Shown: piece after piece, positions 11,091 through 20,360 of the stretch
How positions within the stretch are numbered: the first letter of the stretch is position 1
Layout of the letters: the number at the start of each line of letters is the position of its first letter
Notes under the pieces: generated by a model
Database searches by the model: none
Seen by the model: the letters and a program-made list of their open reading frames with translations, nothing else
What the model was told of the DNA's origin: nothing
Assembly (NCBI GenBank): GCA_021835845.1
Contig: JAKBJU010000015.1
Span: forward strand, 1-60,524
DNA: 60,524 nucleotides
Source: Pseudomonadota bacterium
GTDB lineage: Bacteria > Pseudomonadota > Gammaproteobacteria > Burkholderiales > JABEVD01
Direction: 5' to 3'
Made by a program: the position numbers and the translations under genes

Positions 11091-13084
11091 ACCTGCTCGA
11101 ACTGGAAAATCTGCGCACCTTCCTGGAGAACAACGGAAACACCGTGCGCGCTGTGGACGGCGTATCCTTTTCCATCGGGAAGGGGGAGACTTTCGCGCTT
11201 CTGGGTGAATCGGGATGCGGCAAGTCGATGACTTCGCTTTCCATACTGCGCCTCCTGCCGGACGCAGGCAGGATCGCCGACGGCGACGTTTTTTTCCAGG
11301 GATCCAGTCTGCTTTCCCTGCCCGAGAAGGGCATGCGCGACATCAGGGGGAAAAAGATAGGCATCATTTTTCAGGAACCGGGATTGAGCCTCAACCCGGT
11401 ATTGAAGGTTGGGGACCAGATCGGCGAAGTGCTGGTCAGGCATGCCCATCTCGACAGGGCGGCGCGAAAGAGGCGCATCGTCGAACTGCTCGATCAGGTG
11501 GGCATTCCGGATCCGGAACTTCGTGCCGGGGATTATCCTTTCCAGTTCTCGGGCGGGATGAAGCAGCGTGTGCTGATCGCGATGGCGCTGGCTGCAGAAC
11601 CCGATGTGCTGATCGCGGACGAGCCCACCACCGCGCTGGACGTGACGATCCAGGCGCAGATTCTCGATCTTTTGCGCAGCCTGCAGAAGAAGCTGGGGAT
11701 GGCGATACTGCTCATCACCCACGACCTCGGCGTCGTTTCAGAAATGGCGAACCGCGTCGCCGTGATGTATGCCGGGGAAATCGTCGAGACTGCTTCCCGC
11801 GATGCCTTCTTCGCTCGCCCTGCCCATCCCTATTCGAGAAAGCTGTTTGCTTCCCTTCCGGGAAGAGAGAAAAGGGGGGAGGCGCTCGACATGATCAGGG
11901 GCGTAGTGCCGTCATTGAGCCGGAAATTTTCGGGATGCCGTTTTGCGGAGCGCTGCGACCATGCTTTCGACCTTTGCCGAGACGTCTCGCCCATCTGGCA
12001 TGATTCGGGCGGCAGCCTGGTGCGCTGCCATCTTTATGCCGATGGCAAGCCCGGTCCGACTGAAGAGAAGAAGGATGTCGCGCAGGCTGTGTCCCGACCC
12101 GATGTCCCGGGAGAAATCCTGCTTTCGGTAAGGGACCTGAGCGTGCATTTTCCCATACACAAGGGATTGTTCAAGCGCGTTGCGGGCCGTGTTGCGGCAG
12201 TCGACGGCGTCTCTTTCTCGATTGAGAAGGGGAAGACGCTCGCTCTCGTCGGGGAATCGGGCTGCGGCAAGACTACCCTGGGCAAGGCGATACTCCAGCT
12301 TCTCGCGCCCACATCGGGCAGCGTGAATTATGACGGGAAAGAGATTACAGGTCTCGACAGGCAGTCTTTGAAAAGGGCGAGGCAGGGATTGCAGATCATT
12401 TTCCAGGATCCCTATGCTTCGCTCAATCCGAGGATGCGTATTCGCGAAATCATGGAGGAAGGGATGCCGGGAATGGGAAGCGAGGAAAGGAATGCCCGCA
12501 TCCCCAGCTTGCTCGAAGAGGTCGGCCTTTCCGAAGATGCGCAATACCGCTATCCGCACGAATTCTCGGGCGGCCAGAGGCAGCGGATAGCAATCGCCCG
12601 GGCGCTTGCCGTGAATCCCAGGCTCATCGTTTGCGACGAGCCGACCAGCGCCCTCGACGTGTCCGTCCAAGCCCAGATACTGAATCTTCTGAAGCGGCTT
12701 CAGGCAGATCACGGGCTTTCCTTCCTGTTCATCACGCACAACATTTCCGTGGTCGAATATCTCGCCCATGAAGTTGCGGTCATGTATCTGGGCAGGATCG
12801 TGGAAAAAGGGAAAGCCGAGGATATTCTGGCTGCCCCCGCTCACCCCTACACGCAAGCGCTGCTGGCTGCCGTTCCCTCGATAGCAAGGCGGACCCCTCA
12901 GGCAATGGCCCGCTTCGACCTTCCTTCCCCGGCCGATCCGCCTGCCGGCTGCCATTACCACTTGCGCTGCCCGAACAGCATGCCGCAATGCGAAATCCGT
13001 TATCCGGAGTCAATCCGTCTCGGAGAATCGCACCAGGTGCGCTGCCACCTTTACGGTAAGGATTCTGCCGGAAGCGGCGATTGA
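11087..13084 (+). CDS. Fused double ATPase of the peptide ABC importer (DppD-DppF / YejF type)
   Basis: 665 aa with two complete ATPase halves. Half 1: Walker [10 protein letters not shown]-loop [11 protein letters not shown], signature FSGGMKQR, Walker [12 protein letters not shown]. Half 2: [37 protein letters not shown]. Each half ends with the cysteine-containing oligopeptide-transporter C-terminal segment (CRFAERC, HLRCP---PQC). One polypeptide thus supplies both ATPases for the two permeases. It overlaps the permease gene by 4 bp, and lapG follows 4 bp later, so peptide import and adhesin control are probably on one transcript. Confidence 0.95.
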   Translation: MNLLELENLRTFLENNGNTVRAVDGVSFSIGKGETFALLGESGCGKSMTSLSILRLLPDAGRIADGDVFFQGSSLLSLPEKGMRDIRGKKIGIIFQEPGLSLNPVLKVGDQIGEVLVRHAHLDRAARKRRIVELLDQVGIPDPELRAGDYPFQFSGGMKQRVLIAMALAAEPDVLIADEPTTALDVTIQAQILDLLRSLQKKLGMAILLITHDLGVVSEMANRVAVMYAGEIVETASRDAFFARPAHPYSRKLFASLPGREKRGEALDMIRGVVPSLSRKFSGCRFAERCDHAFDLCRDVSPIWHDSGGSLVRCHLYADGKPGPTEEKKDVAQAVSRPDVPGEILLSVRDLSVHFPIHKGLFKRVAGRVAAVDGVSFSIEKGKTLALVGESGCGKTTLGKAILQLLAPTSGSVNYDGKEITGLDRQSLKRARQGLQIIFQDPYASLNPRMRIREIMEEGMPGMGSEERNARIPSLLEEVGLSEDAQYRYPHEFSGGQRQRIAIARALAVNPRLIVCDEPTSALDVSVQAQILNLLKRLQADHGLSFLFITHNISVVEYLAHEVAVMYLGRIVEKGKAEDILAAPAHPYTQALLAAVPSIARRTPQAMARFDLPSPADPPAGCHYHLRCPNSMPQCEIRYPESIRLGESHQVRCHLYGKDSAGSGD

Positions 13085-13088
13085 AGCG

Positions 13089-13745
13089 ATGAAACCGCTC
13101 GCCTGGATGCTGCTCCTGCTGCCTATTGTCGGAGCAGTGTGCGCCGATACTCAGTTTGGTTTGAGCAACAGGCTGATCGCCTATGTGGGAAAGCAATACG
13201 GCGAGAACGCGAAACTGCGGATTCTTGACTGGCAGAAGCTCATCGCAACGGGAAAAAGCGCTCCTATTCAGGAGAAGCTGAAGCTGGCCAACGATTTCTT
13301 CAATCGGGTCGAATTCGTGTCCGATCTCAGACATTGGGGAAAGGCGGATTACTGGGCGACCCCCGTCGAAATGCTCGCCACGAACGGCGGGGACTGCGAG
13401 GACTTCGCCATCGGCAAGTACTTCACCCTGCTGGCAATGGGAGTCCCGGTCGAATCGCTCCGGATCACCTATGTTCGTGCGCTCCGCTTCAATCCCGTCG
13501 ATCAGGCGCATATGGTGCTCGCCTACTATACTGAACCGGACGCGGATCCCTTGATTCTCGACAATCTGGACAAGGCGATCTGGCCTGCTTCCGAGCGCGA
13601 CGACCTGGTGCCAGTCTACAGCTTCAACGGCGCAGGGCTGTGGCTCGCCAAGGAAAGGGGAGCAGGACGCAAGGTGGGCAAGGCCGACAGGATAAGTCTC
13701 TGGAACGACCTGCTCGCGCGCATGAATGCGGAAGCGGAAAAATGA
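13089..13745 (+). CDS. lapG: Periplasmic transglutaminase-like cysteine protease LapG
   Basis: 218 aa with a cleavable signal peptide (cut near A19). LapG-type bacterial transglutaminase-like cysteine proteases clip the N-terminal retention module of large biofilm adhesins after a di-alanine site, releasing the adhesin. The catalytic triad is readable: C103 in NGGDCEDFA, H141 in DQAHMVLAY and D158 in LILDNLD. Family members need Ca2+. It lies 4 bp behind the ABC ATPase gene and 15 bp before lapD, its regulator. No large adhesin gene lies in the window, so the substrate must be elsewhere or unconventional. Confidence 0.93.
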   Translation: MKPLAWMLLLLPIVGAVCADTQFGLSNRLIAYVGKQYGENAKLRILDWQKLIATGKSAPIQEKLKLANDFFNRVEFVSDLRHWGKADYWATPVEMLATNGGDCEDFAIGKYFTLLAMGVPVESLRITYVRALRFNPVDQAHMVLAYYTEPDADPLILDNLDKAIWPASERDDLVPVYSFNGAGLWLAKERGAGRKVGKADRISLWNDLLARMNAEAEK

Positions 13746-13760
13746 AATCCGGAGGGATTG

Positions 13761-15698
13761 ATGACGCTGAGAATGCAACTCACATTGACGGTCGCGCTGC
13801 TTTTTCTGCTGACGTTTGTCGGGATGTCGGCCATCAGCGTCGACAATGCACGTCGTTACCTCTCGGAGCAGTTGGCTTCGCACGCCCAGGATACCGCCAC
13901 TTCCCTAGGACTCTCCCTGTCTCCGCCGATGAAGCGGAACGATTTGCCGACCATGACTTCGATGGTCGATGCGATCTTCGATCATGGCTATTACAGGGAA
14001 ATCACGGTCCGTTCCATCCACGGCGAGACGCTGATCCGCAGGAACCTTCTGGTCAAGGTCGAGGGGGTCCCGGGCTGGTTCGTTAACCTGGTTTCGATCG
14101 ACACCCCCAGGGAAGAAGCGCTGGTCATGTCCGGATGGCGCCAGGCGGCAGTCGTTCAAGTCAGGAGCCACCCGGGCTATGCCTACCGGCAGTTGTGGCG
14201 CAACAGCATGGACGAACTCGTCTGGTTTGCGGCGCTTGCCTCGTTCACCCTAGTCCTGGGTTCAATCGCGATGCATTTCATGCTGCGCTCGCTGCAGGCG
14301 GTCGAGAAGCAGGCGGATGCGATCAGCGCCAGGGACTACCGGATTCAGGAAAAGCTGCCCTGGACGAAGGATCTGAGGCAGGTCGTCGAAGTCATGAACA
14401 GGATGTCCGCAAAGGTCAGGCAGAGTTTCGAAGAGCAGCAGAAGCTTGCCGAAATGCTTCGTGCCGAATCCTACCTCGACCCCGTGACTGGAATCGGGAA
14501 CAGGCGCCATTTCGATGTGCAACTGGCGAGCCTGATCCATTCGCACGAGGAATTTCACAGCGGAGCGATTTTTATGGTCACGCTCGCCGGCTTCGGAGAT
14601 TACAACGTGAAGGCAGGTTTCGAAGCCGGAGATGTCCTGTTGCGCGATGTGGCCGGCGGCCTGAGAACGATTGCAGCGGGCATGAAGGGAGCGGTTCTTG
14701 CGCGCTTCCGGGGTGCCAATTTCGTACTCCTTGCGCCCGATGTCGGGCTGGTCAGAATTGAGAGCATCGCAGACCAGTTGATCGAAAAGCTCGGCCCTCT
14801 GATCCCCCGGGATCAGCAGTGGAAGGAAGGCGCACTGCATGTCGGCATCGCCTTGTTCGAAAAGGGAATGAGCGCATCTTCCCTGCTTTCCGAGGCCGAC
14901 ATGGCTTTGCGAAGCGCGCAGAGCAGAGGCCCTCTGGGCTGGAACAGGTTCGAGGGAAAACTTGCCGCAGAAGAGGTGAGGGGCGCTGGTTTCTGGCGGA
15001 AGTTGCTGGAAAGAGCGGTAGGGACAGGGGATATCAGGCTTCAGTTTCAGAGGGTGATCGGACAGGCGGGAATGATCCATCATGAGATCCTGCTCAGGAT
15101 GGCGCATGAGGGAGAGCTTCTGAATGCCGGGATTTTCATGCCTATGGCGGAGAGTCTGGGGTATGCCGGGCACCTCGATCGCCTGGTCATTTCCAGGACG
15201 CTGGAGCTCTTGAGCCAATACAGGAATGAAGAATTCGCGATCAACCTTTCCGCCTTTTCGGTTGGCGAGGCGGGTTTTGTCGGCTGGCTCGAAGAAAAGC
15301 TTGCAGGAGTTGGGAGGGACGCTGCCCGGCTTAGTTTCGAGTTTTCCGAATACGACGTGGCAAGGCACGAAACCGGGATCGGCGAGATGATTGCCCGCAT
15401 CAGCCCCTTCGGCTGCGGGTTCGGCGTGGATCACTGCGGACGTGGCTTCGCATCCTTCGGCTACCTCTCTTTCCTGAAGATAGACTATCTCAAGATCGAT
15501 GGGAGCTATGTCAGGAATATCGACAGAGACAGGGGCAATCAGTTTCTGGTTCAGGCCATTGCAAGTATCGCGCACGGCCTCGACATTCGCGTGATTGCCG
15601 AGGCCGTCGAAACCGAGGCCGAGCGCGATATCCTGCCGAAGCTCCATGTCGATGGATTGCAGGGATACCTGATCGGCAAACCTTCCTCTCTGGACTGA
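13761..15698 (+). CDS. lapD: LapD-type inner-membrane c-di-GMP receptor (degenerate GGDEF-EAL)
   Basis: 645 aa, matching the usual LapD length. The layout is TM1 (about 8-25), a periplasmic output domain, TM2 (about 155-175), a HAMP/signalling helix, a GGDEF domain and an EAL domain. Both enzymatic motifs are broken: the GGDEF site reads FRGAN (316-320), the EAL site reads EILLR (442-446), and DDFG is replaced by DHCG. This points to binding, not synthesis or hydrolysis. In the known system c-di-GMP-bound LapD sequesters LapG through the periplasmic domain and the adhesin stays on the cell. GGAGG at 13751 fits ATG 13761. Confidence 0.93.
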   Translation: MTLRMQLTLTVALLFLLTFVGMSAISVDNARRYLSEQLASHAQDTATSLGLSLSPPMKRNDLPTMTSMVDAIFDHGYYREITVRSIHGETLIRRNLLVKVEGVPGWFVNLVSIDTPREEALVMSGWRQAAVVQVRSHPGYAYRQLWRNSMDELVWFAALASFTLVLGSIAMHFMLRSLQAVEKQADAISARDYRIQEKLPWTKDLRQVVEVMNRMSAKVRQSFEEQQKLAEMLRAESYLDPVTGIGNRRHFDVQLASLIHSHEEFHSGAIFMVTLAGFGDYNVKAGFEAGDVLLRDVAGGLRTIAAGMKGAVLARFRGANFVLLAPDVGLVRIESIADQLIEKLGPLIPRDQQWKEGALHVGIALFEKGMSASSLLSEADMALRSAQSRGPLGWNRFEGKLAAEEVRGAGFWRKLLERAVGTGDIRLQFQRVIGQAGMIHHEILLRMAHEGELLNAGIFMPMAESLGYAGHLDRLVISRTLELLSQYRNEEFAINLSAFSVGEAGFVGWLEEKLAGVGRDAARLSFEFSEYDVARHETGIGEMIARISPFGCGFGVDHCGRGFASFGYLSFLKIDYLKIDGSYVRNIDRDRGNQFLVQAIASIAHGLDIRVIAEAVETEAERDILPKLHVDGLQGYLIGKPSSLD

Positions 15699-15710
15699 CC
15701 TCCATCTCGT

Positions 15711-15724
15711 TCGATAGCTGTCGA
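15711..15724. promoter_or_regulatory. Near-perfect 14-bp palindrome upstream of the EPS operon promoter
   Basis: TCGATAGCTGTCGA is symmetric in 12 of 14 positions and lies about 20 bp upstream of the -35 box at 15745. It could be an activator or repressor site; no regulator can be named. Confidence 0.35.
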
Positions 15725-15744
15725 AAATCGAATAAAAAATATTT

Positions 15745-15773
15745 TTGCATTATGGCTATCTCCAAACTATAAC
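15745..15773 (+). promoter_or_regulatory. Sigma-70 promoter of the EPS operon
   Basis: TTGCAT-N17-TATAAC has ideal spacing and lies about 45 bp before the first gene of the exopolysaccharide block. It sits in a short AT-rich stretch (AAAAAATATTTTT just upstream) after the lapD stop. Confidence 0.7.
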
Positions 15774-15818
15774 GAAATTGCTTCGGGTTCGGGAAAATCA
15801 ATCGACAAGGAGAGAGTC

Positions 15819-16382
15819 ATGTTCAAGAGGCCTACTTGGAAAGAGGCGCTGCTGGCGCTGGCTTTGGGTATATTCTCGATCTCGGTTCAGGCGGCATTCA
15901 ATGCTGGCATGACACCGGCGCAGGTTCAAGCCGAAATCAGCGCCATGCTTTCCCAAACGAATCCGCAGACGGGAAAACCCTATTCTCTGGTAGACGTTGC
16001 CAATGCCGCAAAGACGGCTGGAGTCGAGGCTGGCGAATACACTTCTGCTGTCATCGCCGCAGGGACTAATCCTGCGGTTGCGGTGACCGCAGCCATCGCG
16101 GCATGGGGTCAGGCGGATGCGCCTGCGATCACTGCTGCTGCGATTGCAGCTGCGCCCAGCGCAGTTTCGGAAGTGATCAGGGTGGCGAATGCCCTGGCGC
16201 CGGATCAGACCCAGGCCATCACCACGGCTGCACTTGCCGTTCCAGGGGTGGATCCTGCGACCGTGCTGGCGGCGACGGCGGCCGGTCCCGTCGCTGCAGG
16301 CACGATCGCTGCGCTGACTGCAGCCGCTGCAGCTCCAGGTGGCGGGGCGGGTGGCGGTGGCGGGGTCGCCAGTCCTGCCTGA
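15819..16382 (+). CDS. Secreted Ala/Gly-rich protein heading the EPS operon
   Basis: 187 aa. A clear Sec signal peptide (cleavage near A25, SVQA-AF) is followed by a short ordinary segment. From about residue 60 comes an Ala-rich, probably helical region with repeating 'AxTAAxxAxPxA' texture, and the protein ends in a Gly-rich tail (PGGGAGGGGGVASPA). No enzyme motif is seen. It is preceded by AGGAGAGAG and is the first gene behind the strong promoter, so it should be the most abundant product of the operon. TAAG (153-156), IAAG (79-82) and VAAG (158-161) resemble the di-alanine cleavage sites used by LapG; this may be chance in an Ala-rich chain. Confidence 0.75.
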   Translation: MFKRPTWKEALLALALGIFSISVQAAFNAGMTPAQVQAEISAMLSQTNPQTGKPYSLVDVANAAKTAGVEAGEYTSAVIAAGTNPAVAVTAAIAAWGQADAPAITAAAIAAAPSAVSEVIRVANALAPDQTQAITTAALAVPGVDPATVLAATAAGPVAAGTIAALTAAAAAPGGGAGGGGGVASPA

Positions 16383-16412
16383 TAGTTTGGATCACAAAGA
16401 AAGGGGAGCGTC

Positions 16413-17639
16413 ATGTTGCAGAGAATCCTCGCCGCAGGAGTGGTTCTGTCCGCGTTTGGCAGTGTGTATGCGGATGATGCGGGTACGGCGGCCGGCGCGG
16501 CAGGGATTCCCTACGGCCCGGTCACGGTCTATCCCAGCATCGGCCTATCTGCGGCCCATGACGACAATATCTATCTGAACAATGCCGCCAGGCAGTCGGC
16601 CAATTACGAGATCGTCAGCCCCGGAGTCAAGCTCCTGGCCCAGAACCGGGACGATGTCTATTCCCTGGATTACCAGGCCAATCTCGGGAGATACAATTCC
16701 AGCGGAACGTCCAACAACAATTACAACGACCAGAGCCTTGTGGGCAAAGCGAGCATCGTCGCCTCTACCAGAGCGGTATTCAAGCTGCAGCCCGAGTTCG
16801 TGATCGGGCATGATCCGATCGGCACGACTTATGGCGGGATCCAGTTCACTCCTGTGCCGAACAAATGGCGGAATACGGGGATCTCTGGCGTTTTCGGCTA
16901 CGGTTCGGAAGGGGCGAAGGGCAGGGTGGAACTCGCTGCGGGCTATCTCGCCACCAAATACCTCAACAACAGGGACCTGACCTTCGCCTACGACAAGAAC
17001 GCCACCGATCTGGGCGGCACATTCTTTTACCGCGTGATGCCCAAGACTTCCCTGCTTTTTCAGGCGTCAAACACCCGCTATGCCTATGACAATGGCGGCA
17101 GCCTGGTTCCGAACAACACGGTAAGAAATTATATGGTCGGTGCGAAATGGGAAGCCACGGCAAAGACCACGGGCGACTTCAGGATCGGCCAGGTCCAGCA
17201 GAGATATGACTACGGAACGCTCCCCAACTTCACTGGAACCGGATGGAACGGGACCATCCGGTGGACGCCTAGGGAGTATTCGAGAGTGAAGCTGGATCTC
17301 ACCAAGCAGCCTGAGCAAACGACCCTTACCGGTTCGAATTCCTACATCGTTACATCGAGTTCCGTAGACTGGGCCTACGAATGGAGCAGCCGCTTCACTT
17401 CCCATGTGAACCTGGCCCGGGTTACGGAAAATTTCGGAGGGTTGGGACTTTCCACTGGAAACAACAGCTACGGCGTTTCGGCCGATTATCAGTTCCGCCG
17501 CTGGCTGAAAGCCAATCTCGGATGGACGACCTGGGCCAAAACAGCCACTCCGATCAATATTCCCGGCATCGGCTATGCCCCCACCTTCTTCGATTACAAC
17601 CGCAATGTCGTGATGCTGACCCTTACGGGGACACTCTGA
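16413..17639 (+). CDS. Outer-membrane beta-barrel protein of the EPS export locus (EpsL-like)
   Basis: 408 aa with a signal peptide (cut near VYA-DD). The mature chain alternates polar and hydrophobic residues with many aromatic girdle residues, as in a large barrel, and ends in a strand closing with L (MLTLTGTL). Phrases such as PSIGLSAAHDDNIYL and FFYRVMPKTSLLFQASNT match the putative-porin family (BBP2-type) regularly encoded with wza/wzc homologues in Betaproteobacteria. It probably helps polysaccharide cross the outer membrane. It lies 30 bp behind the Ala-rich protein gene. Confidence 0.8.
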   Translation: MLQRILAAGVVLSAFGSVYADDAGTAAGAAGIPYGPVTVYPSIGLSAAHDDNIYLNNAARQSANYEIVSPGVKLLAQNRDDVYSLDYQANLGRYNSSGTSNNNYNDQSLVGKASIVASTRAVFKLQPEFVIGHDPIGTTYGGIQFTPVPNKWRNTGISGVFGYGSEGAKGRVELAAGYLATKYLNNRDLTFAYDKNATDLGGTFFYRVMPKTSLLFQASNTRYAYDNGGSLVPNNTVRNYMVGAKWEATAKTTGDFRIGQVQQRYDYGTLPNFTGTGWNGTIRWTPREYSRVKLDLTKQPEQTTLTGSNSYIVTSSSVDWAYEWSSRFTSHVNLARVTENFGGLGLSTGNNSYGVSADYQFRRWLKANLGWTTWAKTATPINIPGIGYAPTFFDYNRNVVMLTLTGTL

Positions 17640-17673
17640 GTTTTTCGGGCCAGGCCAATTTTAGAGAAAAGAA

Positions 17674-18213
17674 ATGCTATATCGCTGTCGCAGGCTGCTT
17701 TGGATACTTGTCCTGGCCGGTTTTCAATTGAGTGCCCTGGCTTCCGATGAGGGCCTTTCCAATTACCGGCTGGGATCTGGAGACAAGATCAGCATCACTG
17801 TTTTCGACGAGAAAGAACTTAGCCTGGAAAAGATCCGCCTGAGTGATGCGGGCACCATCTCCTACCCGATGTTGGGAGAAATCAGGATCATGGGACTGAC
17901 GGTATCGCAATTGGAGAATCTGATCACTAACCAGCTGAAGGGGCGCTATCTGGTTGACCCCAAGGTAACCGTAACCATCGACGAATACAGGCAGTTCTTC
18001 GTGAACGGCATGGTCAAGAGTCCCGGCGGGTTTGCCTATCAGCCGGGATTGACCATACGCCAGGCCGTTTCCCTTGCGGGCGGTTTCCAGGATCGAGCCG
18101 ACCGCGACAAGATCGCGGTCATTCATGACAATGACAAAACGCCCCACAATGAGGGGCTCGGTACGCCGGTGCAGCCGGGAGATACGATAACCGTCGAGGA
18201 AAGCTTTTTTTAG
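17674..18213 (+). CDS. Polysaccharide export protein, Wza/EpsE type
   Basis: 179 aa with a signal peptide (cut near ALA-SD). It has the poly-export domain (YRLGSGDKISITVFDE...) and one SLBB-like segment (FFVNGMVKSPGGFAYQPGLTIRQAVSLAGG). It is shorter than E. coli Wza (about 360 aa) and lacks both the lipobox and the long C-terminal helix that forms the Wza outer pore. It thus belongs to the short periplasmic class that works together with a separate barrel, here probably the preceding gene. It ends 2 bp before the kinase gene. Confidence 0.9.
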   Translation: MLYRCRRLLWILVLAGFQLSALASDEGLSNYRLGSGDKISITVFDEKELSLEKIRLSDAGTISYPMLGEIRIMGLTVSQLENLITNQLKGRYLVDPKVTVTIDEYRQFFVNGMVKSPGGFAYQPGLTIRQAVSLAGGFQDRADRDKIAVIHDNDKTPHNEGLGTPVQPGDTITVEESFF

Positions 18214-18215
18214 CC

Positions 18216-20360
18216 ATGAACGAATTCGTATTCAATCAGGAAAATCAGCCGGATCAGGAAGAAGAAATCGATCTTCTGGATTACTGGCGCACAGTGGTCA
18301 AGCATAAACGCAGCATTGCCGGGCTTTCCCTCTTGTCAGGGGCCTTGGCAATCCTCGTCGTTTTCAACATGACGCCCGTTTATCGCTCCACAGCCACGAT
18401 CATGATTCAGACGGAAAGGCCGAAAATGCTTTCCATGGACGATATGTACAATGCCCAGCAGGGCTCGCCTACAGACTTTTATCAGACCCAGTCCGAGATA
18501 CTGAAATCCAGGGGGCTTGCGGAGAAAGTGGCCAGAAGGCTCGACCTTGTGCACAATCCGGTCATGGATCCGAGGCAGCAGAAGCAGCCCTTCTGGAAGA
18601 AATGGCTTGGATCTGCGCAAAGCGCACCTTCCGATGACCAGGTGCTCAAAAGCGTGGTGGCAGAACTGCGCAGCGGACTGAATATCGAGCTGGTGAGAAA
18701 CAGCCAAATCATCAAAATCAGCTTCGATTCAGTCGACAGAAAGCTTGCTGCCGCAGTTTCCAATGCATTTGCCGATGCCTATATCGACAACGACCTGGAG
18801 GCGAGGGTGCAGATGACCCAGAAGGCGAATGCCTGGCTTACCGAAAGAATGGTGGGGTTGCGCCAGAAGCTCGAGGAATCGGAACAGGCCCTTCAGGCAT
18901 ACCGCGAGCAGGCGAATATCGTGGACACCAAGGGAATCGCATTGAACGGTGCCGGGAAACAGCTAGATCAGATCTCCGTCGATCTGATAGCGGCCAGGCA
19001 GCGTCTCGCCGAAGCGGAAACAGCCTACAGCCAGGTCAGAGGGCTTCAGGGGGAACCCCTTTCCGCCTACGAAGCGGTTCCGGCCGTGCTCAAGAATGTT
19101 CTTTTTCAGCAGGCAAAGGAAAGCGAATCCAGAGCCGAGCAGAAGGTGGCTGAATTGAGCCAGCGCTATGGCAACCTGCATCCGAAAATGATCGCGGCGC
19201 AATCCGACCTGAAGTCCGCAAAACAGAATCTCGGGAGACAGATCAATGCTGTGGTCGGCGCGATCCAGAATGAGTATGAAATGGCGAAGGCTAACGAGAT
19301 CGCGGCAGAGCGCGCCCAGGGCCAGGTCAGGTCTGACATCCAGAACATCAGCAAAAAGGAGTTCCAACTGAACGTGCTGCAAAGGGATGTGGACAGCAAC
19401 AGGCAGATTTACGACCTTTTCATGAATCGAGCAAAGGAAACCAATATCGGCGCCAATCTTCAGTCCACGATAGCACGCGTGGTCGATCAGGCCATTGTTT
19501 CCGATGCGCCGTACAAGCCTAAGAAAGGGCTGATTGTGCTGCTTGCCGTCATGGCAGGACTGTTCTTGGGAACACTGCTCGCCTTCCTGCTCGAATATCT
19601 GGATAACACGGTCAAGGATGGCGAAGACGTGGAAAACAAGCTCGGGCTCAATCTGCTCGGTACAGTGGGAATACTCGACAGGCAGGAGCCGGCCCGAGCC
19701 TTCATCGAAGAGCCGAATTCCGGGTTTTCGGAATCGATCCGTTCCATTCGCACCAGCGTCATCCTTTCTGCGCTCGACGCGCCGCACAAAGTGGTGATGG
19801 TTACTTCCAGCGCACCCCAGGAAGGGAAATCGACCATGTGCATGAATCTGGCGTTCTCGCTCGGCCAGATGAAGAAAGTGCTGCTGATTGATGCCGATCT
19901 GAGGCGGCCCTCTCTGGGGAAACTGTTGAGCGATGATGCTTCGGCTCCGGGGCTCCTGGATTACCTTGCCGGAAATGCGGAGATTGCCGATTGCATTCAC
20001 AAGACCATTGAGTCCAATGTTTCCCTGATTCCTTCCGGAAGAGTGATGACCAATCCGCTCGAATTGCTTTCGTCCAGGCGCTTTGGGGAGCTCATCGAAA
20101 AACTTGGCGGAATGTTCGAAATGGTCCTGATCGATTGCCCGCCTGTGACTGCGGTCAGCGATGCTCTGGTGCTTTCCAGGCATGCCAATGCCGTAATCTA
20201 TGTCGTCAAGGCGGATGAAACCCCCTATCAACTGGTGCTTTCCGGAATCAAGCGCTTGCGCGAAATCAATGCGCCCTTGCTGGGTGTGGTGCTGAATCAG
20301 GTCGACTTGAGAAAATCGGAACAATATGGCGCTTACCGATACGGCTACGCAGCAGCCTGA
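18216..20360 (+). CDS. Polysaccharide chain-length regulator / BY-type tyrosine autokinase (Wzc/EpsF type)
   Basis: 714 aa. The Wzz domain has TM1 at about 37-53, a long periplasmic coiled coil (about 170-400), the GNVR-like end and TM2 at about 430-450. The cytoplasmic kinase follows, with Walker A SSAPQEGKST, Walker A' LLIDADLRRP and Walker B VLIDCPP. The tail is a tyrosine cluster (QYGAYRYGY), the autophosphorylation site of this family. Such proteins set chain length and cycle through phosphorylation to drive polymer export. The last 35 nt overlap the phosphatase gene in another frame. Confidence 0.93.
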   Translation: MNEFVFNQENQPDQEEEIDLLDYWRTVVKHKRSIAGLSLLSGALAILVVFNMTPVYRSTATIMIQTERPKMLSMDDMYNAQQGSPTDFYQTQSEILKSRGLAEKVARRLDLVHNPVMDPRQQKQPFWKKWLGSAQSAPSDDQVLKSVVAELRSGLNIELVRNSQIIKISFDSVDRKLAAAVSNAFADAYIDNDLEARVQMTQKANAWLTERMVGLRQKLEESEQALQAYREQANIVDTKGIALNGAGKQLDQISVDLIAARQRLAEAETAYSQVRGLQGEPLSAYEAVPAVLKNVLFQQAKESESRAEQKVAELSQRYGNLHPKMIAAQSDLKSAKQNLGRQINAVVGAIQNEYEMAKANEIAAERAQGQVRSDIQNISKKEFQLNVLQRDVDSNRQIYDLFMNRAKETNIGANLQSTIARVVDQAIVSDAPYKPKKGLIVLLAVMAGLFLGTLLAFLLEYLDNTVKDGEDVENKLGLNLLGTVGILDRQEPARAFIEEPNSGFSESIRSIRTSVILSALDAPHKVVMVTSSAPQEGKSTMCMNLAFSLGQMKKVLLIDADLRRPSLGKLLSDDASAPGLLDYLAGNAEIADCIHKTIESNVSLIPSGRVMTNPLELLSSRRFGELIEKLGGMFEMVLIDCPPVTAVSDALVLSRHANAVIYVVKADETPYQLVLSGIKRLREINAPLLGVVLNQVDLRKSEQYGAYRYGYAAA

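Noticed and set aside
13761-15698. LapD-like protein as an active GGDEF/EAL enzyme
   Set aside because: GGDEF is FRGAN, EAL is EIL and DDFG is DHCG. The catalytic residues are missing, so it is a receptor.
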